DNA of 64,000 nt from assembly GCA_016165875.1 (NCBI GenBank), contig JABBOT010000080.1:1367667-1431666 (forward strand), given 5' to 3'. A model generated the notes under the pieces. The model made no database searches, was not told where the DNA came from, and saw only the letters and a program-made list of their open reading frames with translations. Position 1 is the stretch's first letter. Each line of letters begins with the position of its first letter. Positions 1-23,348 of this stretch are shown here, piece after piece. Made by a program: the position numbers and the translations under genes. The stretch comes from Acanthopleura granulata (Eukaryota; Mollusca; Polyplacophora; Chitonida; Chitonidae).

Positions 1-47
1 ATGAAATCAGCGTTTTTATACTGTGTTTATACTGTGTTTGTTTTCAG

Positions 48-12803
<12,756 letters not shown>

Positions 12804-15689
12804 AGGCACCCCTCCCCCTCCCACAAACTGTGATGTTAATACCACACCCTGGCATGTGGAATCTTATGTTTTATGGTGTTCTACAAACACCAGCCTGTTT
12901 CACCAGAAAACATACTGAAAACTTTGGTTGAGTATGAAAACTTGGGACGAGTATGAAAACTGGGACAAGTATGAAAACCTAGTCACCTGGGACTTTAGCT
13001 ATGTCCATCATGCCTGGTGAATGGCATCCACCCTTTTAACCCACAGACGGTTTGTAACTGTTTTAGCCTGTAATGATTCACCAGATATTTTAGTAAACTG
13101 TGCGGCTTAACAAAGATGGTAGATTGTAGTGTATGCTGTGGCAGAATATTCTTAACAGACAAACATGGACCTGGTTGACTAGTTTTGTTTTCTGGAAAAA
13201 CTTGAACTAAAGCAAGATAAAGTTACCTGAACACAGCATTTTTTACCAGCGCAAATAAACAAGTTCTCACTGATGTGAGGCAGTGTTAATACATGGTGAA
13301 AAATAAGTGCTTATGGTTCTTGTTGTGATAGCGTGAAGTTTATTTACAGTGTACATTACATTCATTTAGTGTGTAAGCAACAATCAAACTTTGTTAGCAT
13401 AGAAATGACATCACCCTTGTGTGGTATTTTTGTCCTGGTCTTGTGTTCTCCTTGAACTGAAGTATTACAGATAGGAGCTCCATAATAAGAAATATCATGA
13501 GTTCTTCTATGCAATAGTTTCCAAACCTCCATGTAGTCTGGCAGAAGACTACAACAGCTTGTTCTGACCAGTAGCACATGTAAATGTGTGTTAGTGACAA
13601 CATAGTGCTTATTAATGAATGTAGATAGGTGATATGAGTAATTTATTGTGTAGAGAAGTATATTAATATTGATAATATTGTACGGTTCAGCCTTCACTTT
13701 ACAATCCCACAGGAGTGTAATTTAACATTTCCTGTGTAAAACAGCTATGGGAAATATCTGTATCCACCGCTGTAGTAACGGTCTAAAATTCTTGTTGAAT
13801 GCCCTTTGTCTCATTACCATACACATAGGTATTCTGACGAGGCTGAGATTAGGCTGTCCAGGAAACGCTAAGTGTATTTCAACCACAAACAACAGGGACC
13901 TGCTTTCTGTTTTTGAGAGTTTACGGAAATATTTGACAAAGCTGTGTTCTACACTGTTAAAAGCCAATAGCTAGTATACTTGTCACACAAAATTTTTAAG
14001 TTTATAGTGTCTGTATCAAAACTGTTAGTTGTGCGTGGTAACAAGTCTGTTCTTGTGAAAGTTTTGGTGTGGTTTGTCTTTGGTTATTCATGAACATGTA
14101 CTCCTTGGAACACCTATTGGATTCCTCTAATGCCTGATCAGATTTGCAAATGTGCCATGTAAGCTAATCTCACCTTAAAACCATTGTTGCATCTTAAGAT
14201 GACTATTTGGCGTTAGAACATCAGAAATTATCGTATATGTTTTTGAGGTTAACATGCCCCACTGTTTCCTCCTGTGTTTAGTATTTCTCTTTGTGGTCTG
14301 CAACTGTTGTGACTGCTGGACAATTTAATGCAGTGAAGTTGATACTTCCTGGTGTGTGAAAGTCAGGCACAAGTCACTGCTATGTGTTTTGTACAGTTTA
14401 TGCTGATGCACAGTAGTACTGTTATGTGATGAATTTTATGCGTACATTCCATTTTTAAATTCTTTCTTTTTTAAATTTTTTTCTGGGAACTTGGCAAAAG
14501 TGGAATATTACTGTAAAATTCAAATGTTGGTTTTGTTAAAATTTTATTTAAAGGTTTTAAGCTGCACATTTTTACCATATGATGGATTTTAATTAATGTC
14601 ACGTATTTAGACTTCAAAGGTAACAACACTACAGGTTTGAGTTTGATCTATAGACAGTTTGCAGTTGACCATCCAGAGGAAAACTTTCACAAAACAGTCT
14701 TTTAGTTATGACCGACTGTTTCATGAAGATGGTTGATTGATCCATTTCAGGTAATATTATCCTCATTGTTGTGAAGGGGGCAGCGTCCTTAAATTTACAT
14801 CCTATTTAGAAAGCGTTCTTGTGTAATCCTGAGTGTCTGATTTCCAAATACTACATACATTAATGTATGATAATCTCTGTATCTCAGTTTAAGACATGTC
14901 TTTATACATGTTTGGTTATCATTTTCCAAGTCACCTACTGGTATATCTTCATCTGTAGAAAAGTGCATGTGGTGCATTCTTCAACATTACAACATGCAAA
15001 TGGTGTAAAAACTGCTGAATCCACGAAAACTCAAATTCACTGAGGATCCATAGACAAGCATGGTTTACTATGTGATAGGATTTGGATTTCAGTCCTGTCT
15101 AGTTGATTGTGCTTTGTATCAGTGATCATGGCCTTGGACTGCTTCAGTTTGGAGTTTAGTGTACGGATCATCATAGACATCTACATGATCTGGTTTGAAA
15201 GTGAACCATTAAACTTCCATATTTACTTGTGGAAGGTTACAAAAATACACTGGTATCTCATTGGGTTGTTAAACATGTCTTTCCAGCTGTTACTGTGGCA
15301 GGAGTGTATAATATGTATACCACTGTTTTCTCATCCGCGTTCTCCTACAGATAATCCCTGCACACCCGGCATATATAGGTTATTCCATTCTGTGCACATT
15401 AACATGTCCTTACTTTAACATCACAGCTTGAGCATTATGCTGTTCTCTGAAAGTGTGCTTTGTTGTTTTTTTTTTTTTGTTTTTTTTTTGCGTGTTATTT
15501 TTGTCCTTTACATATTGACCATTTGTTAAGAAATCTGGCTTTACAGATATGGAACTGTGAAATAAAATGCGCAATGCCGCTGAATTTTTAATAGGAGCCG
15601 TCTGGAGTGTTTTTGATTTAACTGCTGAGATGGTGGGTAATTCTGCTTATTCCACTGTAGAAGTGTCACTGTGTACACACGGTTATCTA
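12804..15689. other. RSPRY1 3' UTR and 3' flank
   Basis: Non-coding. GTATGAAAAC recurs three times at 12930-12980. AATAAA at 13254-13259 is the first poly(A) signal candidate, about 450 bp after the stop codon; others follow (for example near 15560). No conserved coding sequence is visible. Confidence 0.5.
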
Positions 15690-15972
15690 AATACAAAGTG
15701 TAGTGCTTCTAGCGCAGGTGTCAGATACTGCGCTAGCACAGCGCAATGACCCTGAAGTTCCCACCAATGCAGTCGCTGTGAGTTCAAGTTCAGCTCATGC
15801 TGGCATCGTCTCCGGCCGTACGTGGGAAGGTCTGCCAGCAGCCTGTGGATGGTCGTGCGTTTCCACTGGGTTCCACCCGTTTTCCTCCCACCATAATGCT
15901 GGCCTTCGTCTTGTAAGTGAAATATGAAATATTCTTGAGTACAGCGTAAAACACCAATCAAATAAATAAAGA
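15690..15972 (+). repeat. tRNA-derived SINE family A, near full-length
   Basis: The tRNA-like head GCGCTAGCACAGCGCAATGA and B-box-like GTGAGTTCAAGTTCAGCTC are followed by a body (CCGGCCGTACGTGGGAAGG, CCACCATAATGCTGGCC) and a tail (ATTCTTGAGTACAGCG, AAAACACCAATCAAATAAAT). The same modules occur in nine other places here. The tail is familiar from mollusc genomes. In RSPRY1 3' flank. Confidence 0.75.
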
Positions 15973-16104
15973 AATATTGCACAGCCATCACTCACTATGT
16001 TCACTTTGTCAGGGCCACAAATGTTGAACTGAAGTCCTCATGGTGATTAGGCAGGAAGTGACATTAGAAAACACAACTCTACCTCAACTATCATTACTAC
16101 TGTG

Positions 16105-16310
16105 AATCTTCAACCTTTTCAACCACTAAAGCTCTTTTTCAGTGGAATTTATGCATAAAATAATAGTGAGAATGATGCTAAAATTGGTCTGTTTGTGTGA
16201 TTAAAGATGTGAGTATCATAAAACTGTGCAAATTATTTGTCAACACACCATAGTTCTGTCAGAATGTATCAAAATATTGATTGCACAGGTGGTCGAAAAG
16301 GTTGAAGATT
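16105..16310. repeat. Short element with terminal inverted repeats (MITE-like), copy 1
   Basis: AATCTTCAACCTTTTCAACCAC at the left end is matched in reverse by GTGGTCGAAAAGGTTGAAGATT at the right (one mismatch over 22). About 205 bp, no coding capacity. Confidence 0.55.
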
Positions 16311-16788
16311 TAGTTTATTAATGCTGGATTCACATGCAATCTCAAGCTAAATTATGTGTTAACACAACATGATTCTGACAGCTGATAAATGTTCCTGCTG
16401 AATGCTGATTGCTGGTGAGGTGAGGCTTAGCCTTAACAAGCCTACATGCATGTGCATCACAGGGGCACCATGGATCAAGCTTGTCCATTTAGGGATCACA
16501 AGGGCATTTTTTGTGAAGTATTTGGGGTACTACTCTGCTAGGCATCATATGCTAGCTGGTTTCCATCAAATCCTGAATCATTAATAATTAAGGGATGAGT
16601 GAATGTATCTCAGTAACATTTGAGTCTTCTGCTTATTTCATATTCAGGGTTAGTACAGCAGTAATACACCGCTATGTCTCACTGGAAAAATGCCACGTCT
16701 TGTGCGATCATTCTTCGTCTTTCAGAATGGTATTGAAATACGCCTCATGTGACCTCTTCTTACCTCTCAATATTGTTTAGGTGCCCTA

Positions 16789-17001
16789 AATCTTCAACAA
16801 ATTCAACCAGTAAAATGTAACTTCAAATGAGAATTTAAGGCATACATACACATGCAAATTGTATTCAAAAACACTTCGGTGCTAATAATTCCACTGGTCA
16901 GTGAGGGGCAGTTCCGACAGCCTAAATAAGAGAACAGTCCTCTACAAATTCCACATGTGTAAGGGCTACATACTATGTAGGTGGTTGAATTTGTTGAAGA
17001 T
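16789..17001. repeat. Short element with terminal inverted repeats (MITE-like), copy 2
   Basis: AATCTTCAACAAATTCAACCA at the left and TGGTTGAATTTGTTGAAGAT at the right are inverted. Both ends share the pattern AATCTTCAAC-N5-CAACCA with copy 1, and the length is similar. Confidence 0.55.
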
Positions 17002-17601
17002 GCAAGGTAATTTTGCAAGTATATTCTTGTCTTTAACTAACAGGGTTGGGAACACCAAGAATTTTTGGACTTGATTTATATGATACCAGTCCATGTTAAG
17101 GGTGGAGTACACCAGGGTAAACCAACTCTTTGTAAGACTGTGCCAACAGCCACGGGTGAACAAAGCCAGGAAGTACCAGGATTACCAAGTTGTCGCCCTG
17201 ATCTACGTGTACATGTACTTATGGACTGAACCGAAGTATCATGCCCTCCAGGTGGACATTCTAACCACATGTCCAACAGAGTTGGTTCCTCAGCACTGAA
17301 CAATGGTATGTTCCACAAATGGCAGGGGATTATACCAGGTGCCACTGTCAAACTCTCTGAACTGTCCAGGTGCAATCCAGAATCTGTTGCACGTGCTACA
17401 TGACTGACCGTTTACATGCCTAAACACTGGTAACATGTACAAATACAAAGTAGATAGTATCTACCAGAACACAGTAATGATACATTAAGCCTACACTTAC
17501 ACCCCCAAGTTTCTAATTTTTTTGTTCACTCACATCCTCTCGAAACACTATCAAGTACTCAATTTTTAAGGGTCATTATACATACTGAGATTGTGAAGAG
17601 A

Positions 17602-17813
17602 TTTTGCACTGCTGGTCGGCAGTAAGGCCAGTGTACTGGAAATCACACACCCAGTTTTGCGCTGCTGGTCGGCAGTAAGGCCAGTGTAAGTGAAATCACA
17701 CGCCCAGTTTTGCGCTGCTGGTCAGCAGTAATGGCAGTGTACGTGAAATCACACACCCAGTTTTGCACTGCTGGTCGGCAGTAAGGGCAGTGTACGTGAA
17801 ATCATACACCCAG
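17602..17813. repeat. 53-bp tandem repeat, four copies
   Basis: Units start at 17602, 17655, 17708 and 17761 with exact 53-bp spacing. Each unit runs TTTTGC[AG]CTGCTGGTC, GGCAGTAAGGCCAGTGTA, TGAAATCACACACCCAG. Substitutions are few and there are no length changes, so the array looks young. Confidence 0.92.
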
Positions 17814-18618
17814 TTTGATTTTGCATGACAGCAATACTGTTCTACAGATCCAATAGAATAACTACTGTAGTAACAAAGCTACGACAAAACTAACATGAGG
17901 ACATAACTGATTCACCAAAGTTTAGCATTGGTCACAACCCACTTATTTTATTTCCTGTGTGACTGTATGTGCAGACTGGTAATCAGCGCTATACATTCAA
18001 CACTATTTTTCATACATCTGGAATGACTGTTAGCAGTATGTTTAACAGTGCAAATGTACTAGCCATAAAATACATGTGGATGCTTATTGCGATGTATGGA
18101 GTTACTTCCCTTGAAACACTCAACATCCCAGGCTAAGACCAGCAGATGTGGCACAAGAGCACTGTCAGGCTTATACATGTAGGGGCGTATTTCATAAACA
18201 TTCATAACCACATTGATGTTGCCATTAACATCACATCACTTATCAATCAATGCCACAAGGACACCTTAGAAAGCCAAGCAAGGATGGCTGACAAAAACAT
18301 GTGGCTTACAACAATACACCCATATCAAAGACAGCTTAGTAGAGTGAGTCATCTGCTTTCACATACAGTAGAACACTGGGTCATACCTCAAACCTTATCA
18401 TCCCTTATGTAGGCCTACAAGGTAGACAGTTTATAGCAAAGTGAGTCAACTGGATACATGAATGACAACAAGCAGGAGCCAATCTAGCAGTGAGTCAAAT
18501 GCATGGTTCCACGGGTAGAGCAGTCACTCCTACTTTTCATATCTTGTGTAGGGCTAAAGAAGACGGTGTAATGTAAAACTGGTTCCATGAATAAGAAAAC
18601 AAGCACTCATACTCATAC
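17814..18618. other. Intergenic, between RSPRY1 and GEMIN7
   Basis: No gene recognised. It probably includes the GEMIN7 3' UTR end on the - strand; TTTATT near 17946 would read AATAAA there, but usage is unknown. Confidence 0.4.
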
Positions 18619-18738
18619 AGGTCCAAGCATATCAACCTCTGTTTCATGAAGGAAGGGTTTGTTCAGTTTTCGCATCACACTATCTTCACGGTGAGGATGT
18701 CTGACACGTGTAGCACAGCATTAGGCACCACCCCCATA
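18619..18738 (-). pseudogene. Partial duplicate of the GEMIN7 3' end
   Basis: About 120 bp closely resembling 18836-18958 (end of GEMIN7 coding plus start of its 3' UTR), same orientation and about 218 bp further downstream. On the - strand it reads MGVVPNAVL, then HVSDILTVKIV and a stop. The remaining stretch (AACAAACCCTTCCTTCATGAA and on) parallels the tail-coding sequence of the intact gene but is out of frame. It lacks the rest of the gene, so it is a fragment and not a second gene. A cryptic AG precedes it, so use as an alternative terminal exon cannot be excluded. Confidence 0.7.
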
Positions 18739-18861
18739 ATGCGCTCTAATAGTTTCTGAACAATTAAACTGTAGTACTTATATCAGTCTCACATAAGCAC
18801 TGTAAGAAATGACACAATGTGACAAATGCTACATTCAGGTTCAAGCATATCAATCTCTGTT

Positions 18862-19161
18862 TCATGAAGGAAGGGTTTGTTCAGTTTTCACATTGCACTG
18901 TATCTTCATGGAGAGGATGTCTGATGTGCGTAGCACAGCATTGGGCACCACCCCCATAGGTGTGTGGAGATCAGTCACCTGAATGTGGGCAAAGTCAATG
19001 TCTACAGGACCCAGGTTGCCATGCACAGAGGTACGCTCATGGAGTTGGAACTGTACAGGGGCACCTTTCTGGGAGGTCAGCAGACGCAAAAACCTCTCTC
19101 TCAGGAAAGTCCGCTGCTCTTGCTTATGCACCTGGTCATCATAGATGTTTACGTCCGACAT
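18862..19161 (-). CDS. GEMIN7: Gemin7, SMN complex Sm-like subunit
   Basis: 99 residues in one coding exon. On this strand an acceptor (TTTGTTTTTCAG) ends at 19173, so the exon starts at 19172 and the ATG follows at 19161; a 5' non-coding exon must lie upstream but was not found. The protein starts MSDVNIYDDQ, then EQRTFLRERFLRLL, VQFQLHERTSVHG, DIDFAHIQVTDLHTP and LRTSDILS. This order matches the Gemin7 core (LRERFLRxL, FxLHE, DxDxxNFxVxxLxTPxG, LRxSDI). Gemin7 has an Sm-like fold, pairs with Gemin6, and sits in the SMN complex that loads Sm rings onto snRNAs in the cytoplasm. The vertebrate protein is about 131 residues, with a longer N-terminal tail and a shorter C-terminal one. Here the last 12 or so residues (QCNVKTEQTLPS) are unlike the family and may come from a small indel; see the adjacent duplicate at 18619-18738. 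Confidence 0.92.
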   Translation of the reverse strand: MSDVNIYDDQVHKQEQRTFLRERFLRLLTSQKGAPVQFQLHERTSVHGNLGPVDIDFAHIQVTDLHTPMGVVPNAVLRTSDILSMKIQCNVKTEQTLPS

Positions 19162-20534
19162 GATGCAAGATTCTGAAAAACAAACAAGCAGAAATGTAGT
19201 CAGAACTCTGAAAGTTAAATTACATATACCTGGAGGAAATGAGCAAGGAAATGGTTGTCTCCAACAAATAGTAGGCATGAAACTGGTGCAGTTATAGAAT
19301 GGTTATCACATGTCTTAATCAGGTTAATGCACTGTAGGGTAGTTGTTAAATTGTACAGCAACATGGCAGCTCGTGTTCAAAAGAATCTTTTGTCCAAACT
19401 TCCTCTCTGTTGCCCAAATTGATATCCTGCATCACTGGAGAATACATTTCACAACTTTTATTTCATGGTTTTCGATAAACTTTCAACATTACACATGCCA
19501 TTCCATGTGCAGATTGACCCTAGTGGCAACATCACGTCACAAAGGGACGTGTCACTTTGTTGCCGTATCACGGCATCCCGCAAGCTGCATATTGGATGAA
19601 CCGGTGCCAATATTCTATGAAGCATCAGGTTTGCTATTGCTGCAGTGACTGGATCCAAGTGAGGCAGCATTAATTGTATACAATTTAGTGCTGAGTCTGT
19701 CCTGCTTAAAGATGCCATCATGAAAAGACCAAAATAATACATTATTAATATCGATACTTAACCCCAAGCTGACAATTCAGTGGGGACAAAGAAAGACTCT
19801 GAGTTCACTCACTGAATAACTTAATTTCAAGAAAGGCCTTTTAATCCAATAGTTTACTTCACAAGTTAAAATTTAATTTTCTTTAAAATGAATTAAAGGG
19901 CCCAAACTTGAACTTTGTATGCAACTTGTTTCGTTAAAGCCTGATGTACACAGTTTCAATTTAGAATGCATGTAACCAACCATCTTAAAAACAGTCCAAG
20001 TTTCAATTCAATGCAACAAACCACTGTGGAAAGTATACTGAAACTGAACACTCATGATGAGCCATTATTTTGTGGCAAAACTTAGTCTATAACAGTATTT
20101 GGCAGTCATTTTGATTTCAAGTGTGACATAAGCAAACTGTCCAGCAGCTCATTTGATGACGAACAAAGAAGTTACTGCCTGAACGGTTCTTCTAGTGCAC
20201 TGTGTATGCTTACTCTATCATATTTTGTTTCAAGCTTAACAAAACTCTTTTTTGTTGCTGGGATAAATGCACAATATTTATTTCATTTGTTTAAAACTAT
20301 GCTGAACAATTTTTCATTCATATGGCAGTTGGTTGGGTTCATATATGGAGGAAAACAAGGGATGCCTGGATTAAACCACCAGCCCTTGTTACGTACCTAA
20401 CATACCTGCTGACTTAAAGCTATAGCCAAATCATCGAGGGCTGGATTAGAACACACGACCTCACTGGTCGAGGGCCTGATACTGTAGTTGCTGCAAGTCA
20501 GAGCATGTATTTATACACCTAACTTAAGAGTACG

Positions 20535-20715
20535 TGCATTTCACTCATGCGACAGCGGCCAGCATTATGGTGGTGACAACGCCCGTGTGGAAACCAATGA
20601 ACATCTACAGGTTGCTGGTGAACCTTCCCATGTACGGCCAGAGCGGATGAGAGCACCACATTGGTTAGATCGTAACGTCGTGCTGGTGTGCTAACCCCCT
20701 CGGCCAGAAGAGCTT
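20535..20715 (-). repeat. SINE family A copy
   Basis: Reverse complement shows GGCCGAGGGGGTTAGCACAC, GCCGTACATGGGAAGGTTC and CCACCATAATGCTGGCCGC. The tRNA-like head and body are present and the tail is cut short. Confidence 0.65.
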
Positions 20716-21324
20716 TAACCATCTATACCAGTGAGGCCCCACATGTGTGATCTGACGTCCTTCCAGCAAACGGGGTTGGTTATATGTAAGTAATTCAGTG
20801 TTATATGCAGGTTATCCAAGACAAAGAGCTGGGTACCTCACGTCCTGTTCAGAGATCACAGAATACTACATGCATGTGGCTTCGGGACTAGATACTCACA
20901 CAGCCACTGATCATGTTGGCATTTGACTAACTGACTGATTCATTGTTCCTTCCTGGCGCACTCAAGAACTTTTCACTTATATCACGGTACATATGTAGTT
21001 GGTTTGACATATGGACAAACCTCGAGTCCAATCGGTCAGACCAGGTGATCACCCATAAACATCTGACTGAGCAAGCACCCACTGAACTACTTGTACATCC
21101 TGTTCCCATGCTAGCTGTTTTCCATGAAATCTAAAAATCTTAATCAAGTCAGAAATGTTCACAGGGAGCATGTTAGACAAGTGTTTCTGCTAACATTCAT
21201 TCAACATTGTGGAGTCTACATTGAATCAATCTTGTTCATTTTATTATTAGCTGGGTTAAAGTAGCAATGACAACTAATTAACCAGCTCACAGCTTGAGAT
21301 GATTTATTCACTCTATTAATTGAA

Positions 21325-21553
21325 GTTTTACACCGCCCTTCAGAATACTTCTCCTATACTATGGCAGCCAGCATTATGGAAGGGAGAAAACTTGGCATCC
21401 ACAGGTTGCTGGCAGAAATTCTCATGTACGAACAGATCGCGTGGAAGCCAGTCTGAGCTGGGCTTGAACTCGTAACGACTACACTGCTGAGAGACTTCTC
21501 AGTGAAATCTATGCTGCAGTAGCACACTAACCTTTCACTGTCATGGAGGCCCC
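21325..21553 (-). repeat. SINE family A copy
   Basis: Reverse complement gives GGCCTCCATGACAGTGAAAG, then the B-box-like ACGAGTTCAAGCCCAGCTC, then CCAGCAACCTGTGGATG and CATAATGCTGGCTGCC. The tail is degenerate. Confidence 0.65.
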
Positions 21554-23274
21554 ACTTGAAAATGAGGCAATGGTTTGAGCCACACACCTGCACACCTCAT
21601 CTGACATAAGATATCTGTCTCAGTTATTCTGACCTTCATATATAGCCAAACAAACCTTTGTGCAAGCTAAATAATGCTGCCAGCTAACAAGAATCTGGTG
21701 GGTCAAAGGTCAATCAAACCATGAAGGATATACAGCCAAGGCGGCAAAGCCACTGACCAAGGTTGCAATATCTCTCATACTTCAGAGCTAGGACAAAGAC
21801 AGCTGGTAGGTATATGCCATCTGAAGTTGCTGACTAAGGCTGAGTCATAAACACAGTGTCAACCATTGTGTATTATAAATTACCATGCATGAGTTCTTCA
21901 GATTCAGTTCCATTTTTTTTTCTTTCTTGATTCTTTGTTCTGTAGCAAGTATTTCACAATGTTTTCAAACTGTGTAGCTTTTAGACAAAAATAAGTTGTA
22001 AAATCATAGTACCTGCTACAGAATAATGGATAACAGTTTTGGTACGGCGATTGAACCAAATTAAAGCTATCGTATCAAAGCCAAAAAGAAAAACAAATCC
22101 AATAAGCTGTTTGTGTATACCAATTACAGATCAATTTTTTAACTGATAAACTTCTATTTTCATATACCCACATGAGCAATATATATATTTAGGTGCCTAA
22201 CCACATAAGTTGATGAGGGCTTAAGATGAACTAAAACCACTGGATAATCATGAAGGGAAAGAGAAACCTGATTATTGATGGCGGGCAAAAATTAGGGGCA
22301 TCCTACCCCTTCTCATCATAATAATCTGGAGTGGAATATATTACTGCATTAAGGATATCTGTTATTAACTTTAACTTGGCATGGAGCTCTTACATGTAAC
22401 CTTTATGGGTTCCTATCAATGTTTCCCCTAATATCTAAATTTATGCCAACAACTTCATAAATTATGACAAGCAAAAATCATACGAGGATTGAGGTTCTTT
22501 GTCATGGTAGAGAAAAGGATCTGTTGATATTATAATTATGCTATGGTACGAGTAACTAGTAAATATTTGTCTAGAAGTCCAACATCAGTGCTTTCAGTAA
22601 CCAGAAGTTCCAGATGTATACAAATGTACTTCCATGAAGAAATTTAATCCTGTGATGTTTATAATCACCACACTGATACTGCTGGCTGCATTTCATGTTC
22701 ATGAATTAATATTAAATAAACTTAATTTACTTCCAAAAGCCTTATGAGAAAAAGGTATATAATTTTTGTTCTTTACTTTATTCATTAAATTTTGTTCAAG
22801 CACATGTAGACCGGGTGAATGTATTTTGGGGCAGTTTTACAAATATAATGCATGCTGGTGGTCTTGGCCCTATTTCTCACACAGCCTAATGACATGTCCC
22901 TAAATATCACTGATGTCATGCACAAGTGTACAGTTTTCGCAGCACTACATAGATAATGTGAATGCCCCTCCCACCTTTCCCACCGCTACATCTGCATGTC
23001 ACCTCCAGTCTCCATAATCTTTGGTTCAAAATTCTTCCACACGACACATTCACGTATATATATTTGTCCTCTATATTCGTCTATTTTTGTTCATCAGTGA
23101 GAAATGAATCCGCGTGAACCAGACAAACAGCTGGCTGTCGACTTAATGTGTTCTACATAATGAAGCTGGAAAGCACCACGGCGCAGTTTTGGCCATGGCA
23201 AATGACTCATCGGCAAAGTCCGTAAGTCACCATTCGGGCCCCATCGTAATTTCTGAAAAACAAATTCGTGTCAG

Positions 23275-23348
23275 CCAATCACATGGTACAACGAACGCGT
23301 CATTATCCAATCAATGCGCCGATAGCACACCTCGTGGTCTTTTCCATC
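23275..23348 (+). promoter_or_regulatory. Probable PPP4R1 promoter with two CCAAT boxes
   Basis: CCAAT occurs at 23275-23279 and 23307-23311, about 70 and 38 bp before the PPP4R1 ATG at 23349. No TATA box is visible at a suitable distance. The surrounding 200 bp is richer in CpG (ACGAACGCGTC, TGCGCC) than its neighbourhood. CCAAT pairs of this kind are typical NF-Y sites in TATA-less housekeeping promoters. The divergent GEMIN7 gene might share this region, but its first exon was not found. Confidence 0.4.

Larger units (their letters stand above)
19173..23274. other. GEMIN7 5' region and intergenic DNA
   Basis: No coding exon recognised. It must contain the non-coding first exon of GEMIN7. 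It holds two SINE family A copies and, at about 20320-20480, another repeat-like stretch (GGAGGAAAACAAGGGATGCC, TTACGTACCTAACATACCTG). The rest is AT-rich and featureless. Confidence 0.5.

Noticed and set aside
13362..13697. 111-codon minus-strand frame
   Set aside because: Lies in the RSPRY1 3' flank, no recognisable motif, no splice context, composition like non-coding AT-rich DNA.
14077..14087. TCTTTGGTTAT, the start of miR-9
   Set aside because: Only 11 nt match, the rest differs from miR-9, and no complementary arm is present nearby.
15470..15490. Poly-T run
   Set aside because: Too short and isolated to call a reversed SINE or retrocopy tail.
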